Shown in pieces: positions 15,683-24,491 of a stretch of DNA of 64,000 bases. Under the pieces are notes generated by a model, which worked only from the letters and a program-made list of their open reading frames with translations, ran no database searches and was not told the DNA's origin. The translations under genes and the position numbers were made by a program. Position 1 is the first letter of the stretch; the number at the start of each line of letters is the position of its first letter. Source of the stretch: Flavobacterium sp. CF108 (lineage in GTDB: Bacteria; Bacteroidota; Bacteroidia; Flavobacteriales; Flavobacteriaceae); contig NZ_FQWW01000002.1 in assembly GCF_900129795.1 (NCBI RefSeq), positions 62,001-126,000 of the forward strand, written 5' to 3'.

Positions 15683-16438
15683 TTACCAACCTTGATTCAA
15701 ACCATTTTTTAAAACTTCATCGTAGTTTTCTTTATCAAAAGAATATAAGTTTGGGGCTTTGTGTGCCACATTATTTTTCTTTTCATCCAATTTATTCAGA
15801 ATTCCGATGTTGGTTATTTTTCGCATAAAATTTCTTCTGTCGAGTTTTTTATCCAGAATTGTTTCATACAATTTTTGCAATTCCGGCATTGTAAATTTTT
15901 CCGGCAATAAATTATATCCAACAGGCATTAAATTTAATTCTGTTCTTAGTGTATCGAGAGCTTTATCAAGGATTTCTTTGTGGTCTAAAATTAGTTCAGG
16001 AACTTCTTTATGATCGATCCATTCTATTATTTCGTTAGAATTTATTCGGTTTGGGATAATTTTTAAAAAATCGACCAAAGCATAATAACCAATTGTTACA
16101 AAACGACGTGTAAGCCATTTGCCTTTCTCGGGATCGATATCTAAATATTTTAAAACCTCTTTTCCAAAATGATCATCATTTCGATTAATTTTTCCAAATG
16201 CGGCAAACTGTCTTAAAAAAACACCTTCTACCCCGGTTCTTTCGTTTAAAATAGTGACTGCTGCTGTATCAATATCCTGATCTATCGGAATAAATCCGCC
16301 CGGTAAAGACCACTTTTCACTATGCGGAACTTTAATCAGCAAGACTTTTAATTGATTATCATGAAACCCAAAAATAACGCAATCTATGGAAAGTCCCGGC
16401 TGGTAATTTTCGTTATTTTCTATAATAAATTTCAGCAT
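15683..16438 (-). CDS. NrtR-type Nudix-domain transcriptional regulator
   Basis: A 251-residue protein with an N-terminal Nudix fold (residues 15-150; GLSIDCVIFGFHDNQLKVLLI, WSLPGGF) and a C-terminal winged helix (about 170-245; RRNFMRKI, ILNKL). The Nudix box is degenerate: the catalytic REUxEE stretch reads TILNER and the upstream Glu is Gln, so hydrolysis is unlikely. That is the pattern of NrtR-like regulators, in which the domain binds a nucleotide or sugar metabolite. In Bacteroidetes such proteins control NAD or sugar (for example arabinose) genes. It lies about 600 bases from the glucan locus but is separated by a gene on the other strand, so a role in that locus is only a possibility. 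Confidence 0.85.
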   Translation of the reverse strand: MLKFIIENNENYQPGLSIDCVIFGFHDNQLKVLLIKVPHSEKWSLPGGFIPIDQDIDTAAVTILNERTGVEGVFLRQFAAFGKINRNDDHFGKEVLKYLDIDPEKGKWLTRRFVTIGYYALVDFLKIIPNRINSNEIIEWIDHKEVPELILDHKEILDKALDTLRTELNLMPVGYNLLPEKFTMPELQKLYETILDKKLDRRNFMRKITNIGILNKLDEKKNNVAHKAPNLYSFDKENYDEVLKNGLNQGW

Positions 16439-16673
16439 TTGAATTCTTATTAAACTTGCAATTTACTTTTATTTTTCAAAAACTGTTACATTTTTATAAA
16501 AAGTACGTCTTTATTAAATAATTACATATTGAAAAACCAAAAGTGTACAAATCACAATTTTAGTTAAAATTACGAAACGAATTGAAAAAATAAGTACATT
16601 GCGTCATAATAACACATTTGATTAACGAATTGTTAAATAATAAATATTAAGAAAGAAAAAGATTACAGATACT

Positions 16674-16681
16674 TAATTTTG
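16674..16681 (+). promoter_or_regulatory. -7 promoter box of the 85-residue gene
   Basis: TAATTTTG matches TAnnTTTG, 43 bases upstream of the ATG at 16725. The remainder of the 16439-16724 spacer is AT-rich with no other clear element. Confidence 0.5.
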
Positions 16682-16724
16682 TATTCTAAAATAAATAGAG
16701 AATTGAAATTTAATAAACGAGATT

Positions 16725-16982
16725 ATGAGTGTCAATCCGCTAAAAAATATTAACAAAAAAATTAGAACCAAAATCTGGACTTCATTCGGGTTTGTTTCTA
16801 AAACTTACCTTTTAGAGGCTTCGCTAAAATACAGTGAAGAACAGGAAAGAATTTTTAACGAAATGATCGTTAAAACTGAAGCTAAAGATAAAAAAGCAAA
16901 ACGCGAAGCTTTTGATAAAGCTTTATATGCATCTTATAAAGGAATTGGCGCTATGGATTTTATAAATACTGTTTTGAAATAA
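16725..16982 (+). CDS. Small basic helical protein, unknown function
   Basis: An 85-residue lysine-rich protein, predicted mostly helical, with a central segment rich in Glu and Lys (residues 40-65). It has no signal peptide and no cysteine. A good promoter box precedes it. The last 12 or so codons form one arm of a very large hairpin whose loop holds the TAA stop. I do not recognise a family. Confidence 0.6.
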   Translation: MSVNPLKNINKKIRTKIWTSFGFVSKTYLLEASLKYSEEQERIFNEMIVKTEAKDKKAKREAFDKALYASYKGIGAMDFINTVLK

Positions 16983-17015
16983 TTCAAAACCTTTATAAAA
17001 TCCATAACGCCAATT
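16943..17015 (+). repeat. Large hairpin with the stop codon in its loop
   Basis: The arms 16943-16978 and 16983-17015 are reverse complements over 33 pairs apart from one mismatch and a 3-base bulge. The 4-base loop contains the TAA stop (16980-16982). Blocks of identity are AATTGGCG, TATGGATTTTATAAA and GTTTTGAA. It may serve as a terminator or protect the mRNA end. Confidence 0.8.
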
Positions 17016-17032
17016 TTAATTGACATTCTATA

Positions 17033-19261
17033 TTATTGTACTAATTCAAAATCTGATTTTAGTTTAATATCTGCTGATGAAGCTCCAATCAGCACTTCAA
17101 AATCTCCAGGCTCTGCCGTCCATTCTAATTTATCATTGTAGAAAGAAAGTTTTTCTTTGTCGATTGTAAATTCGATTGTTTTGGTTTCTCCTGCATTCAA
17201 TTTTACTTTTTGGAAATCTCTTAGTTCTAAAACCGGGCGAACTACTGATCCAAATTTATCTTTTAAATATAGCTGAACCACTTCTTCTCCGGCAACTTTT
17301 CCAACATTTGATAATTGAAATGAAACTTTAATTGTTTCACTGCTTTTGATTTTTGTCGAAGAAAGTTTCAAACCAGAATAATCAAATTTTGTATAGCTCA
17401 AACCGTATCCAAAAGGAAATTTAGGAGAGTTTTTTAAATCGATATAAGCTGAAACATAATTTGTAGCATTTTCATTTTTAGCTGGTCTTCCTGTACTAAA
17501 ATGATTGTAATAAATTGGAATCTGCCCCACTTCTCTTGGGAAAGTTATTGGCAGTTTTCCTGACGGATTGTAATCTCCAAATAAAACATCTGCGATTGCG
17601 TTTCCAGCTTCAGTTCCTAACCACCAAGTATATACAATTGCAGGAACATTATCTGCTGTCCAATTAAAAACAAGTGGTCTTCCTGCATTTATTAAAACTA
17701 CAACTGGTTTTCCTGTTGCCTGAATTGCTTTTACTAAATCTTCCTGAACGCCTGGTAAATGCAGATCGCTTCGGCTTTTTGCTTCACCGCTCATATCGCG
17801 TCTTTCACCAATACTCAAGATTACAACGTCTGCTTGTTTAGCGGTTTCAACAGCTTCGGCAAAACCATCTTTATTGTCGCCATCAACTTCACAGCCTTTT
17901 GCGTAAAGTAATTTTGTGTTTTTACCTACTTTGTTTTGTAAACCATCCCATTGTGAAACTACCCATTTATCATAATTTACATCTGGAAGTTCAACAGACC
18001 AGAATCCCATATTAGCTTTGTATTCTTTTACCATTGGGCCAATAAATGCAATTGTTTTTACACTTTTAGAAATTGGTAAAGTCTGGTTTTCATTTTTCAA
18101 TAAAACGATACTTTTTTCAGCTACTTCAAGTGCCGCTTTTCTGTTTGCAGGATTAGCCAAAACTTTTTCTGCTCTTTTATCGTCAGAATATCTGTAAGGA
18201 TCATCAAATAAACCTAATTCGAATTTTTTGCGAAGAATACGTTTTACAGCATCATCAACCAAATCAATAGAAACTCTGCCTTCTTTTACTAACTGCGCTA
18301 AATTATATCGGTATGCATTACTTTCCATATCCATGTCACTTCCGGCAGTAATTGCAGAATATGCAGCTTCTTTAAGGTCTTTTGAATAACCGTGAGCGAC
18401 CATTTCTCCAATTGATCCCCAGTCTGACACTACAAATCCCTGAAAGTTCCATTTTCCTTTTAAGATATCTCTTTGTAAATGTGCATTTCCAGTTGCAGGA
18501 ATTCCGTTTAAATCATTAAATGAATTCATAAATGTTGCTGCTCCGGCATCTAAAGCGGCTTTAAAAGGCGGTAAATACGTTTCAAGAAGCATTCTTTCGC
18601 TCATATCAACTGAGTTGTAATCCCTGCCTCCAACTCCTGCTCCATAAGCTGCGAAGTGTTTTACGCAGGCCATAACAGAGTTTAAATCTCCTAATTTATT
18701 TCCCTGAAAACCTTTTACTCTTGCATAAGCAATTTTAGATCCTAAGTAAGTATCTTCTCCTGCACCTTCCATTACACGTCCCCAGCGCGGGTCACGGCTA
18801 ATGTCTACCATTGGTGCAAATGTCCAGTGAATTCCGTTTGCAGAGGCTTCTTCAGCAGCAACTCTTGCAGCTAATTCAATGGCTTGTAAATCCCAGCTTG
18901 CTGCTTCGGCTAACGGAAGCGGGAATGTTGTTTTGTATCCGTGAATAACGTCCTGACCAAATAACAACGGAATTTTAAGTCTTGACTGCATTGCCAATTC
19001 CTGATATTGTCTGGTATATTTTGTTCCGATGATGTTTAGCATCGAACCTATTAAACCTTGTTTGATTTCGGCCTGTTTGTTTGGGTTTATTGTAATTGGC
19101 CCAGTTGCCTGATTGTCTCCTGTGTATTGATTAAGCTGACCAATTTTTTCTTCAATTGTCATTTTTTTCAACAGATCATTTACTTTTTGATCTATTGTTT
19201 GCTGCTGGGCCGCCGCAAAAAACGAGACCATTAACAAGGCAAATGTGGTTATTTTTTTCAT
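17033..19261 (-). CDS. bglX: GH3 beta-glucosidase (PUL)
   Basis: A secreted or periplasmic glycoside hydrolase family 3 enzyme of 742 residues from the ATG at 19261. A seven-codon upstream extension (ATG 19282) would overlap the previous gene and lead with charged residues, so the start giving MKKITTFALLMVSFFAAAQ is preferred. The GH3 barrel carries the nucleophile in GFVVSDWGS (Asp280). The second domain includes DVVILSIGERRDMSGEAKSRSDL, which should supply the acid/base Glu, and a fibronectin-III-like domain ends the protein. It is the last gene of the glucan operon, 14 bases after a GH30 gene, and should cut oligosaccharides to glucose. Confidence 0.94.
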   Translation of the reverse strand: MKKITTFALLMVSFFAAAQQQTIDQKVNDLLKKMTIEEKIGQLNQYTGDNQATGPITINPNKQAEIKQGLIGSMLNIIGTKYTRQYQELAMQSRLKIPLLFGQDVIHGYKTTFPLPLAEAASWDLQAIELAARVAAEEASANGIHWTFAPMVDISRDPRWGRVMEGAGEDTYLGSKIAYARVKGFQGNKLGDLNSVMACVKHFAAYGAGVGGRDYNSVDMSERMLLETYLPPFKAALDAGAATFMNSFNDLNGIPATGNAHLQRDILKGKWNFQGFVVSDWGSIGEMVAHGYSKDLKEAAYSAITAGSDMDMESNAYRYNLAQLVKEGRVSIDLVDDAVKRILRKKFELGLFDDPYRYSDDKRAEKVLANPANRKAALEVAEKSIVLLKNENQTLPISKSVKTIAFIGPMVKEYKANMGFWSVELPDVNYDKWVVSQWDGLQNKVGKNTKLLYAKGCEVDGDNKDGFAEAVETAKQADVVILSIGERRDMSGEAKSRSDLHLPGVQEDLVKAIQATGKPVVVLINAGRPLVFNWTADNVPAIVYTWWLGTEAGNAIADVLFGDYNPSGKLPITFPREVGQIPIYYNHFSTGRPAKNENATNYVSAYIDLKNSPKFPFGYGLSYTKFDYSGLKLSSTKIKSSETIKVSFQLSNVGKVAGEEVVQLYLKDKFGSVVRPVLELRDFQKVKLNAGETKTIEFTIDKEKLSFYNDKLEWTAEPGDFEVLIGASSADIKLKSDFELVQ

Positions 19262-19275
19262 GAATTTAATTTTGG

Positions 19276-20700
19276 TTACCAAACGTAAGTTGCAACTGCA
19301 CCAGCGTTTAAAGTAGTTGAAATTTGTTTTTGATTGTATTTGATATTGAATGTTTCTGCCGTAGTTCCGTCGTTTTCTACAATTAGAACGGTTTGTCCAG
19401 ATGGTGTTTTGAAAGCTGCGTTGTATAAGTTTCCAACAATGTTACTTCCAATTCTTACTGAACCTTCCGGAACAAATTTAGAAGCATGTCCAATAATATA
19501 ATACCCCACTTCACGCTTAATATTTTGATTTTGATCGATCATTAAAGCTCCTTTACAAGTCGAACATCCGCCTGGTGTAAATGGTTTGTAATATTCATCG
19601 TTTGCTAATCCCCACGAAAGTGCATTTTTACTCCAGTTACGCATTGAACCAATTACAACATTTTTTACACTCCATTTTAAATCATCTTCAAAACTGCTTT
19701 TTGATCCTGTATATTGTTCTGTAAAATATAAATCTTTGTTTGGAAATGTATCATGAACTGTTGTTAACGCACTAATATCTCCTTCGTATAAATGAAACGC
19801 TGAACCTGCAACAAAAGGGTTTGCTTTTGCATCTTTTAAGATAGTCAAAGGATATTCGGGTTTATTACAATTGTGATCGTAAACGATAATTTTTGTTTTA
19901 ATTCCTGCTGCTTTAAAAGCTGGCCCTAAATGATTTCCAATAAAATCTGCCTGCTGTTCTGCCAGCATTAATAAACTTGGATTATTTCCCGGATGCAACG
20001 GTTCATTTTGCGGTGTAATGGCATCAATAACAATTCCGTGAGATTTCATTGCCTGAACATATTTTACAAAATACTGGGCATAAACCTCATAATATTTTGG
20101 CTGCAGGCTTCCTCCTTTTGAGCTTCCGTTGTCTTTCATCCAAACTGGAGGAGACCAAGGTGAACCCATAATTTTTATTTGTGGATTTATTGCTAAAATT
20201 TCTTTTAACACAGGCACAACATCATTTAAATCCGGACCAAGATTAAAGTGTTCCAGTTTTAAATCCGTTTGTCCTTCGGGCATATCATCATACGAAAAAA
20301 CTTTTTCATTCAAATCTGAAGCTCCAATACTAATACGCAGGTAACTTAAACCAATGGCATCATTTTTTCTGGAAAACAATTCCTGAAGCAATGCTTCTCT
20401 TTTTGCTTTATCCAGTTTTAAAATTGTCTGAGCGCTTCCTCCTGTTAACGAAAATCCGAAACCTTCGATGGTTTGAAATTTTTGAGAAGGATTCACTTCA
20501 ATAGTTTGGTTTGAATTAGTTTCTGTATTAAAAACTAAATCATCCTGTTTTTTAAGTTTAGAAGATTCATCTGTAGTTGTAATCCATGATTCTGCTTTTC
20601 TAGAATTGGCAACTGCATTTTTTGAAGATCCACATTTTATCTGCATTGCAATAAGCGGCAGTAAAAGTAAGATTTGAAGTTTTTTGCTGCTGTTTTTCAT
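19276..20700 (-). CDS. GH30 endo-beta-glucanase lipoprotein, copy d
   Basis: A 474-residue GH30 enzyme with a lipoprotein-like signal (first Cys at about residue 23, preceded by Ile-Lys instead of the usual small residues). The acid/base is Glu233 in QNEPLHPG and the nucleophile Glu328 in YFTEQYTGS; a GGCSTCKGAL segment lies near the end of the barrel, followed by a beta-sandwich. It closely resembles the GH30 gene at 24492-25964 and belongs with the subfamily known for beta-1,6-glucanases (GH30_3-like). It lies two bases after the EEP-fold gene and 14 before GH3. Subfamily and linkage are inferred. Confidence 0.88.
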   Translation of the reverse strand: MKNSSKKLQILLLLPLIAMQIKCGSSKNAVANSRKAESWITTTDESSKLKKQDDLVFNTETNSNQTIEVNPSQKFQTIEGFGFSLTGGSAQTILKLDKAKREALLQELFSRKNDAIGLSYLRISIGASDLNEKVFSYDDMPEGQTDLKLEHFNLGPDLNDVVPVLKEILAINPQIKIMGSPWSPPVWMKDNGSSKGGSLQPKYYEVYAQYFVKYVQAMKSHGIVIDAITPQNEPLHPGNNPSLLMLAEQQADFIGNHLGPAFKAAGIKTKIIVYDHNCNKPEYPLTILKDAKANPFVAGSAFHLYEGDISALTTVHDTFPNKDLYFTEQYTGSKSSFEDDLKWSVKNVVIGSMRNWSKNALSWGLANDEYYKPFTPGGCSTCKGALMIDQNQNIKREVGYYIIGHASKFVPEGSVRIGSNIVGNLYNAAFKTPSGQTVLIVENDGTTAETFNIKYNQKQISTTLNAGAVATYVW

Positions 20701-20702
20701 TT

Positions 20703-21542
20703 TTAATCTATTTCTATTAGAACAGGTAAATGATCTGACGGATATTTTAAATCTTTAGAATCACTTAAAACTGCATGTTTTTGAATTTTTAATCCGCTAT
20801 TTTTTGAAATAAAAATATAGTCTATCAATAATGTAACTGGCTCGTTATGTTTGAAATCATTAAACGTTCCTGATGGCCCAAAAGGTTTTTCTATTGAAAC
20901 ATCTCTAGTATCATCCATTACTTTTTTTATTTCTGCAATTTGCGGCGTGTTTGGTTCTGAATTGAAATCTCCCATTAAAAATGCCGGGTATTTCTTTATG
21001 TTTACTTCACTTATTTTTTTCAAAACAAGCTGTACGCCTTTTACTCTTGCTTCTTCACCCATGTGATCAAGATGCAGGTTAAAAACCCAGAACGTTTTTT
21101 TTGTTTTTAAATCTGTAAAAAGTGCATATGTACAAACTCTGTTGCAAGCTGCATCCCAGCCTCTTGAAACTACGTTTGGTGTTTCTGAAAGCCAAAATGT
21201 ATTGGAATTCTGCACCTTAAAGCGATCTTTTTTGTAATAAATAGTACAGGCTTCTCCCGTTCCGTTTTCTTCTCTTCCTATTCCAAATCTGTTATAATTT
21301 GGAAAAGCGGCTGCGATATCTATTACTTGATTTGGGGTTGCTTCCTGAACTCCAAAAATTTCCGGACCATAAAATTGTATTTGAGAAGTAAAATAATCTT
21401 TTCGTTTTGGCCACGCATTTTCTCCGTCTGATGCTACATCTAAACGAATGTTGTAGGTCATAATTTTTAAATTTTGACCATAAAATGAAATACTTACAAA
21501 AAGTAAGAATAATACTAAAATAAATTTATTTGTCTTTTTCAT
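20703..21542 (-). CDS. Secreted endonuclease/exonuclease/phosphatase-fold protein in the PUL
   Basis: A 279-residue protein with a signal peptide (ends about residue 22, FYGQ) and a complete EEP (DNase I-like) fold: MTYNIRLD, GVQEA, FNLHLDHMG, LMGDFNSEP, IDYIFIS and SDHLPV. All metal and catalytic residues of the family appear intact. It sits inside the glucan operon between GH16 and GH30, two bases before the latter, so it is co-transcribed. EEP proteins include phosphodiesterases and nucleases; such genes recur in some Bacteroidetes carbohydrate loci but their substrate there is not established. Confidence 0.88.
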   Translation of the reverse strand: MKKTNKFILVLFLLFVSISFYGQNLKIMTYNIRLDVASDGENAWPKRKDYFTSQIQFYGPEIFGVQEATPNQVIDIAAAFPNYNRFGIGREENGTGEACTIYYKKDRFKVQNSNTFWLSETPNVVSRGWDAACNRVCTYALFTDLKTKKTFWVFNLHLDHMGEEARVKGVQLVLKKISEVNIKKYPAFLMGDFNSEPNTPQIAEIKKVMDDTRDVSIEKPFGPSGTFNDFKHNEPVTLLIDYIFISKNSGLKIQKHAVLSDSKDLKYPSDHLPVLIEID

Positions 21543-21615
21543 AATTTTTAAAATTTTAATCCGTAAAGCTAATGTTTATCTAGCCTTAAAGGATAAAACT
21601 TATTTAAAACTTATG

Positions 21616-22698
21616 TTAATTATATACTCTCACATAATCAACTTCGAAAGTTGCATTAGTGAAATTTGGATCAACTGCTCCTCCAAAATTTCCTCCCATT
21701 GCTAAATTTAAAATCAGGAAAAAGTTTTGGTTGAATGGGGTTGAACTTGAATTTGCATAGGTGTAAAACAAATTATCATCTACATAAAACTTAATGCTTT
21801 CAGCGCTCCACTCTGCGGCGTAAATATGAAATTCTGTTGTTGAATTTGGAACTGTTGTCGTTTTGGTATCAGGTGTATTTCCTGAACGTCCAGGCGAATG
21901 CAATGAAGAGTGATTTACGTTTGGATTATTTCCAACTGATTCTAAAATATCAACTTCACCACATAATGGCCATCCTGCTGTATCGATATTATCTCCTAAC
22001 ATCCAGAATGCCGGCCAAGTTCCGCCGCCAACTGGTAATTTTGCACGAACTTCGGCTCTGCCGTATTTAAATGAAAATTTCCCTTTTGTAAGCATTCTTG
22101 TTGATGTATAATGGCTTCCCATATACTCTTCTTTAATGGCTTTAATTTTTAGGGTACCATTTGAAATAATTACATTTTCTGGACGACTTGTATAATATTC
22201 TAATTCATTATTTCCCCAGCCGTCTCCGGTTCCTGTATTATAACCCCATTTTGATGAATTTGGCGCACCGTCTACATCAAATTCATCTGCCCAAAGTATT
22301 TTTCTGGCAACATATACATTTACTGAAGAAGTAGAACTGATAAACTGTCCAGAACCATTGTAAGCTGAAACAATTATGGAATAAGCCTTTGTTCCCGAAG
22401 TTGTGAATGTATATGCAAGTTCTCCGTTTGTAATTTCTTTAAGCTGATTGTCTATTAAAACTTTATACGAAACTGCATTTGCCGCATTAATTTTTAAGTT
22501 CACTTTACCGCTTCCGTCCCCATTAGGATTTGCTGCATTCTTACCCACTACTTCAACCTGAATAATAAGGTTTGAAGGAGCTGGATTACCTGAACCTCCA
22601 TCTGACGCATCGTTACTACTGCTGCAAGATTGAAATATCAACAGTAAAATAGCGGTTAGAAAACCTGCTTTGTCCATTATATTTTTAATTTTTTTCAT
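21616..22698 (-). CDS. GH16 laminarinase-type beta-glucanase lipoprotein
   Basis: A 360-residue lipoprotein (lipobox IFQSC near residue 25) with an N-terminal Ig-like/PKD-type region (about 45-130) and a C-terminal GH16 domain. The catalytic motif EVDILE places the nucleophile at Glu248, Asp250, and the acid/base at Glu253. WGNNELEYYTSRPENV and GGTWPAFWMLG are typical of laminarinases (GH16_3). It should make endo cuts in beta-1,3-glucan at the cell surface. It lies six bases after the GH5 gene. Confidence 0.93.
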   Translation of the reverse strand: MKKIKNIMDKAGFLTAILLLIFQSCSSSNDASDGGSGNPAPSNLIIQVEVVGKNAANPNGDGSGKVNLKINAANAVSYKVLIDNQLKEITNGELAYTFTTSGTKAYSIIVSAYNGSGQFISSTSSVNVYVARKILWADEFDVDGAPNSSKWGYNTGTGDGWGNNELEYYTSRPENVIISNGTLKIKAIKEEYMGSHYTSTRMLTKGKFSFKYGRAEVRAKLPVGGGTWPAFWMLGDNIDTAGWPLCGEVDILESVGNNPNVNHSSLHSPGRSGNTPDTKTTTVPNSTTEFHIYAAEWSAESIKFYVDDNLFYTYANSSSTPFNQNFFLILNLAMGGNFGGAVDPNFTNATFEVDYVRVYN

Positions 22699-22704
22699 TT
22701 GCTT

Positions 22705-24462
22705 TTATTTTTTAGAAACACTTTTTTTACCATCCAAAAATTCCAGATAATTCAAATTGAATCCTCCTTTTTCAAAAACTACTTTTATTTTATTTTCACC
22801 TGCGTTTAATTCTACATCAGATAAAATAATGGTTTTCCATTTTTCATTTCCACCAGTTACACGCAATGTTATGGTTTTTGATTTTGTACCATTTGCTGTT
22901 TCTAAATGAAGCTGCCCCTCAAGGTTTTCGCTTGAGTAACGAATGGCAACATTGTATTTGTTTTGTTTTTTAACCTGTGCAGTAAATTGCAGCCATTCTC
23001 CATCTTCGATAAATGAAACCTGATAACCGTTTGATCCGGCATCTTTACAAGGCAAAATATCAACGCCGTCGTTACGCATTGTATTTCCTTTATTCCACTG
23101 GTCAAAATTTCCTGTTGCTACTCTGTAATTGATAAAATCTTTATCAGAATAAGCAAATCCGTTTGTTCCTAAATCATATTGCGTTGCAATGATTTTGCCG
23201 GGAATTGTGTGTGTTTTATACGGTTTTGTGTCGTTTGTCTGCACTTGTCTGAACATGGCATCGATTACATCTGGCTTAACGGTTACGTTTTCCATTTTGT
23301 AGTTATCTGCCATTTTCATTAATGCTTTTTTCGAAAATTCTGCTGATGGTTTTTGACCGCCTTCTTTCCAGTATTTCAATAAAACATCGTATTCCGGAAT
23401 TTTAGTTACCGAAGTTACACCAGCAATATTTTCGATTTTTTTCATTGGCCAAAAAGCCCATCCAATATTATTGGTTTCCACCAATGTCAAGGCATCTTTA
23501 AACCAAACGTTTGAGTTTTCGCCACTTTCTCCAAGCCAAATAGGAACATTGTATTGGGTTCTATAATCCAGCATTTTCTGGATAGATTCCTTGTCATTGT
23601 AATTCCAGTATTTGTGGAAACTCAACGCCATGTTATCATCCCATAAAGGGAAAACTCCGTTGTAATTATTTCCCCAGCAATTTCCTTCGATAATTACTAA
23701 GTGGTTGGTGTCGACTTCTCGAATTGCTTTTGTAACGGCAACCATTAAATCTCTTAAAGGTCCGTTTGAATTTTCATCGCAGCCATTTTTATTTGATCCG
23801 GTAAAATTCCAGTTTGGTTCGTTGATAATATCATAAGCTCCAAGCCACTGACTGTCTCTGTAACGAGAAGCCAGTTTTTTCCATAAAGCAATCATTTTTT
23901 TCTGATTGGCTTCACTTTGCCATAATGATGGTTTTGTTGTGTCGTAATCAGAAATTGCAGCATCATTTCCTTGTCCGCCTGGTGCAGCGTGTAAGTCTAA
24001 AATCAGGTAGATTTTGTTTGCTTCGCACCATTTCAATAAATTATCTGTTATGGTGAAACCTTCTTCTATCCAAGTGATTTCTCCATTTTTTTCCTGCTCA
24101 ATTGGCGGCGTATATAGATTATAATGCATAGGGAGACGAATCGAATTGAAACCCCATGCTGCCAGCGAATCGATATCACGTTTTGTGATTCCGTTTGCTT
24201 TGTAAGCTGCATAAAATTCCTTTGTTCCCTGCTCTCCAATAACTTCTTCAATTTTTTGTTTGATTTGGTATTGCGGACTTGCAAAAGGCTGTGTTTGTAA
24301 CATATAACCTTCCTGAACCATCCATCCGCCAAGGCCTAATCCTCTTAGAAGAATGTTCTTTCCGTTTCCATCAACAATTTTTTGTCCGTCTCTATGCAGA
24401 AATCCTTGTCCAAAAACTGTAATGGAAAACAAAAGCTGTAATGCTATTATTGCTTTTTTCAT
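22705..24462 (-). CDS. GH5 glucanase with C-terminal carbohydrate-binding module
   Basis: A 585-residue secreted enzyme. A signal peptide ends near residue 19. A GH5 barrel follows (residues 30-370; LLRGLGLGGWM near the start) with acid/base Glu215 in IINEPNW and nucleophile Glu312 in WLGESGEN. The C-terminal 130 residues (about 450-580) form a beta-sandwich typical of CBM6/35 modules: YNVAIRYSSENLEGQLHLE and GENKIKVVFEKGGFNLNYLEF. The specificity within beta-glucans cannot be read from the sequence. It belongs to the operon, 29 bases after a GH30 gene. Confidence 0.9.
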   Translation of the reverse strand: MKKAIIALQLLFSITVFGQGFLHRDGQKIVDGNGKNILLRGLGLGGWMVQEGYMLQTQPFASPQYQIKQKIEEVIGEQGTKEFYAAYKANGITKRDIDSLAAWGFNSIRLPMHYNLYTPPIEQEKNGEITWIEEGFTITDNLLKWCEANKIYLILDLHAAPGGQGNDAAISDYDTTKPSLWQSEANQKKMIALWKKLASRYRDSQWLGAYDIINEPNWNFTGSNKNGCDENSNGPLRDLMVAVTKAIREVDTNHLVIIEGNCWGNNYNGVFPLWDDNMALSFHKYWNYNDKESIQKMLDYRTQYNVPIWLGESGENSNVWFKDALTLVETNNIGWAFWPMKKIENIAGVTSVTKIPEYDVLLKYWKEGGQKPSAEFSKKALMKMADNYKMENVTVKPDVIDAMFRQVQTNDTKPYKTHTIPGKIIATQYDLGTNGFAYSDKDFINYRVATGNFDQWNKGNTMRNDGVDILPCKDAGSNGYQVSFIEDGEWLQFTAQVKKQNKYNVAIRYSSENLEGQLHLETANGTKSKTITLRVTGGNEKWKTIILSDVELNAGENKIKVVFEKGGFNLNYLEFLDGKKSVSKK

Positions 24463-24491
24463 TTGAAAATCAATTTTACTTTGCCTTTAAT

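Noticed and set aside
19262..19282. Seven extra residues on the GH3 enzyme
   Set aside because: They overlap the preceding gene and put lysines before a complete signal peptide that begins at the next Met.
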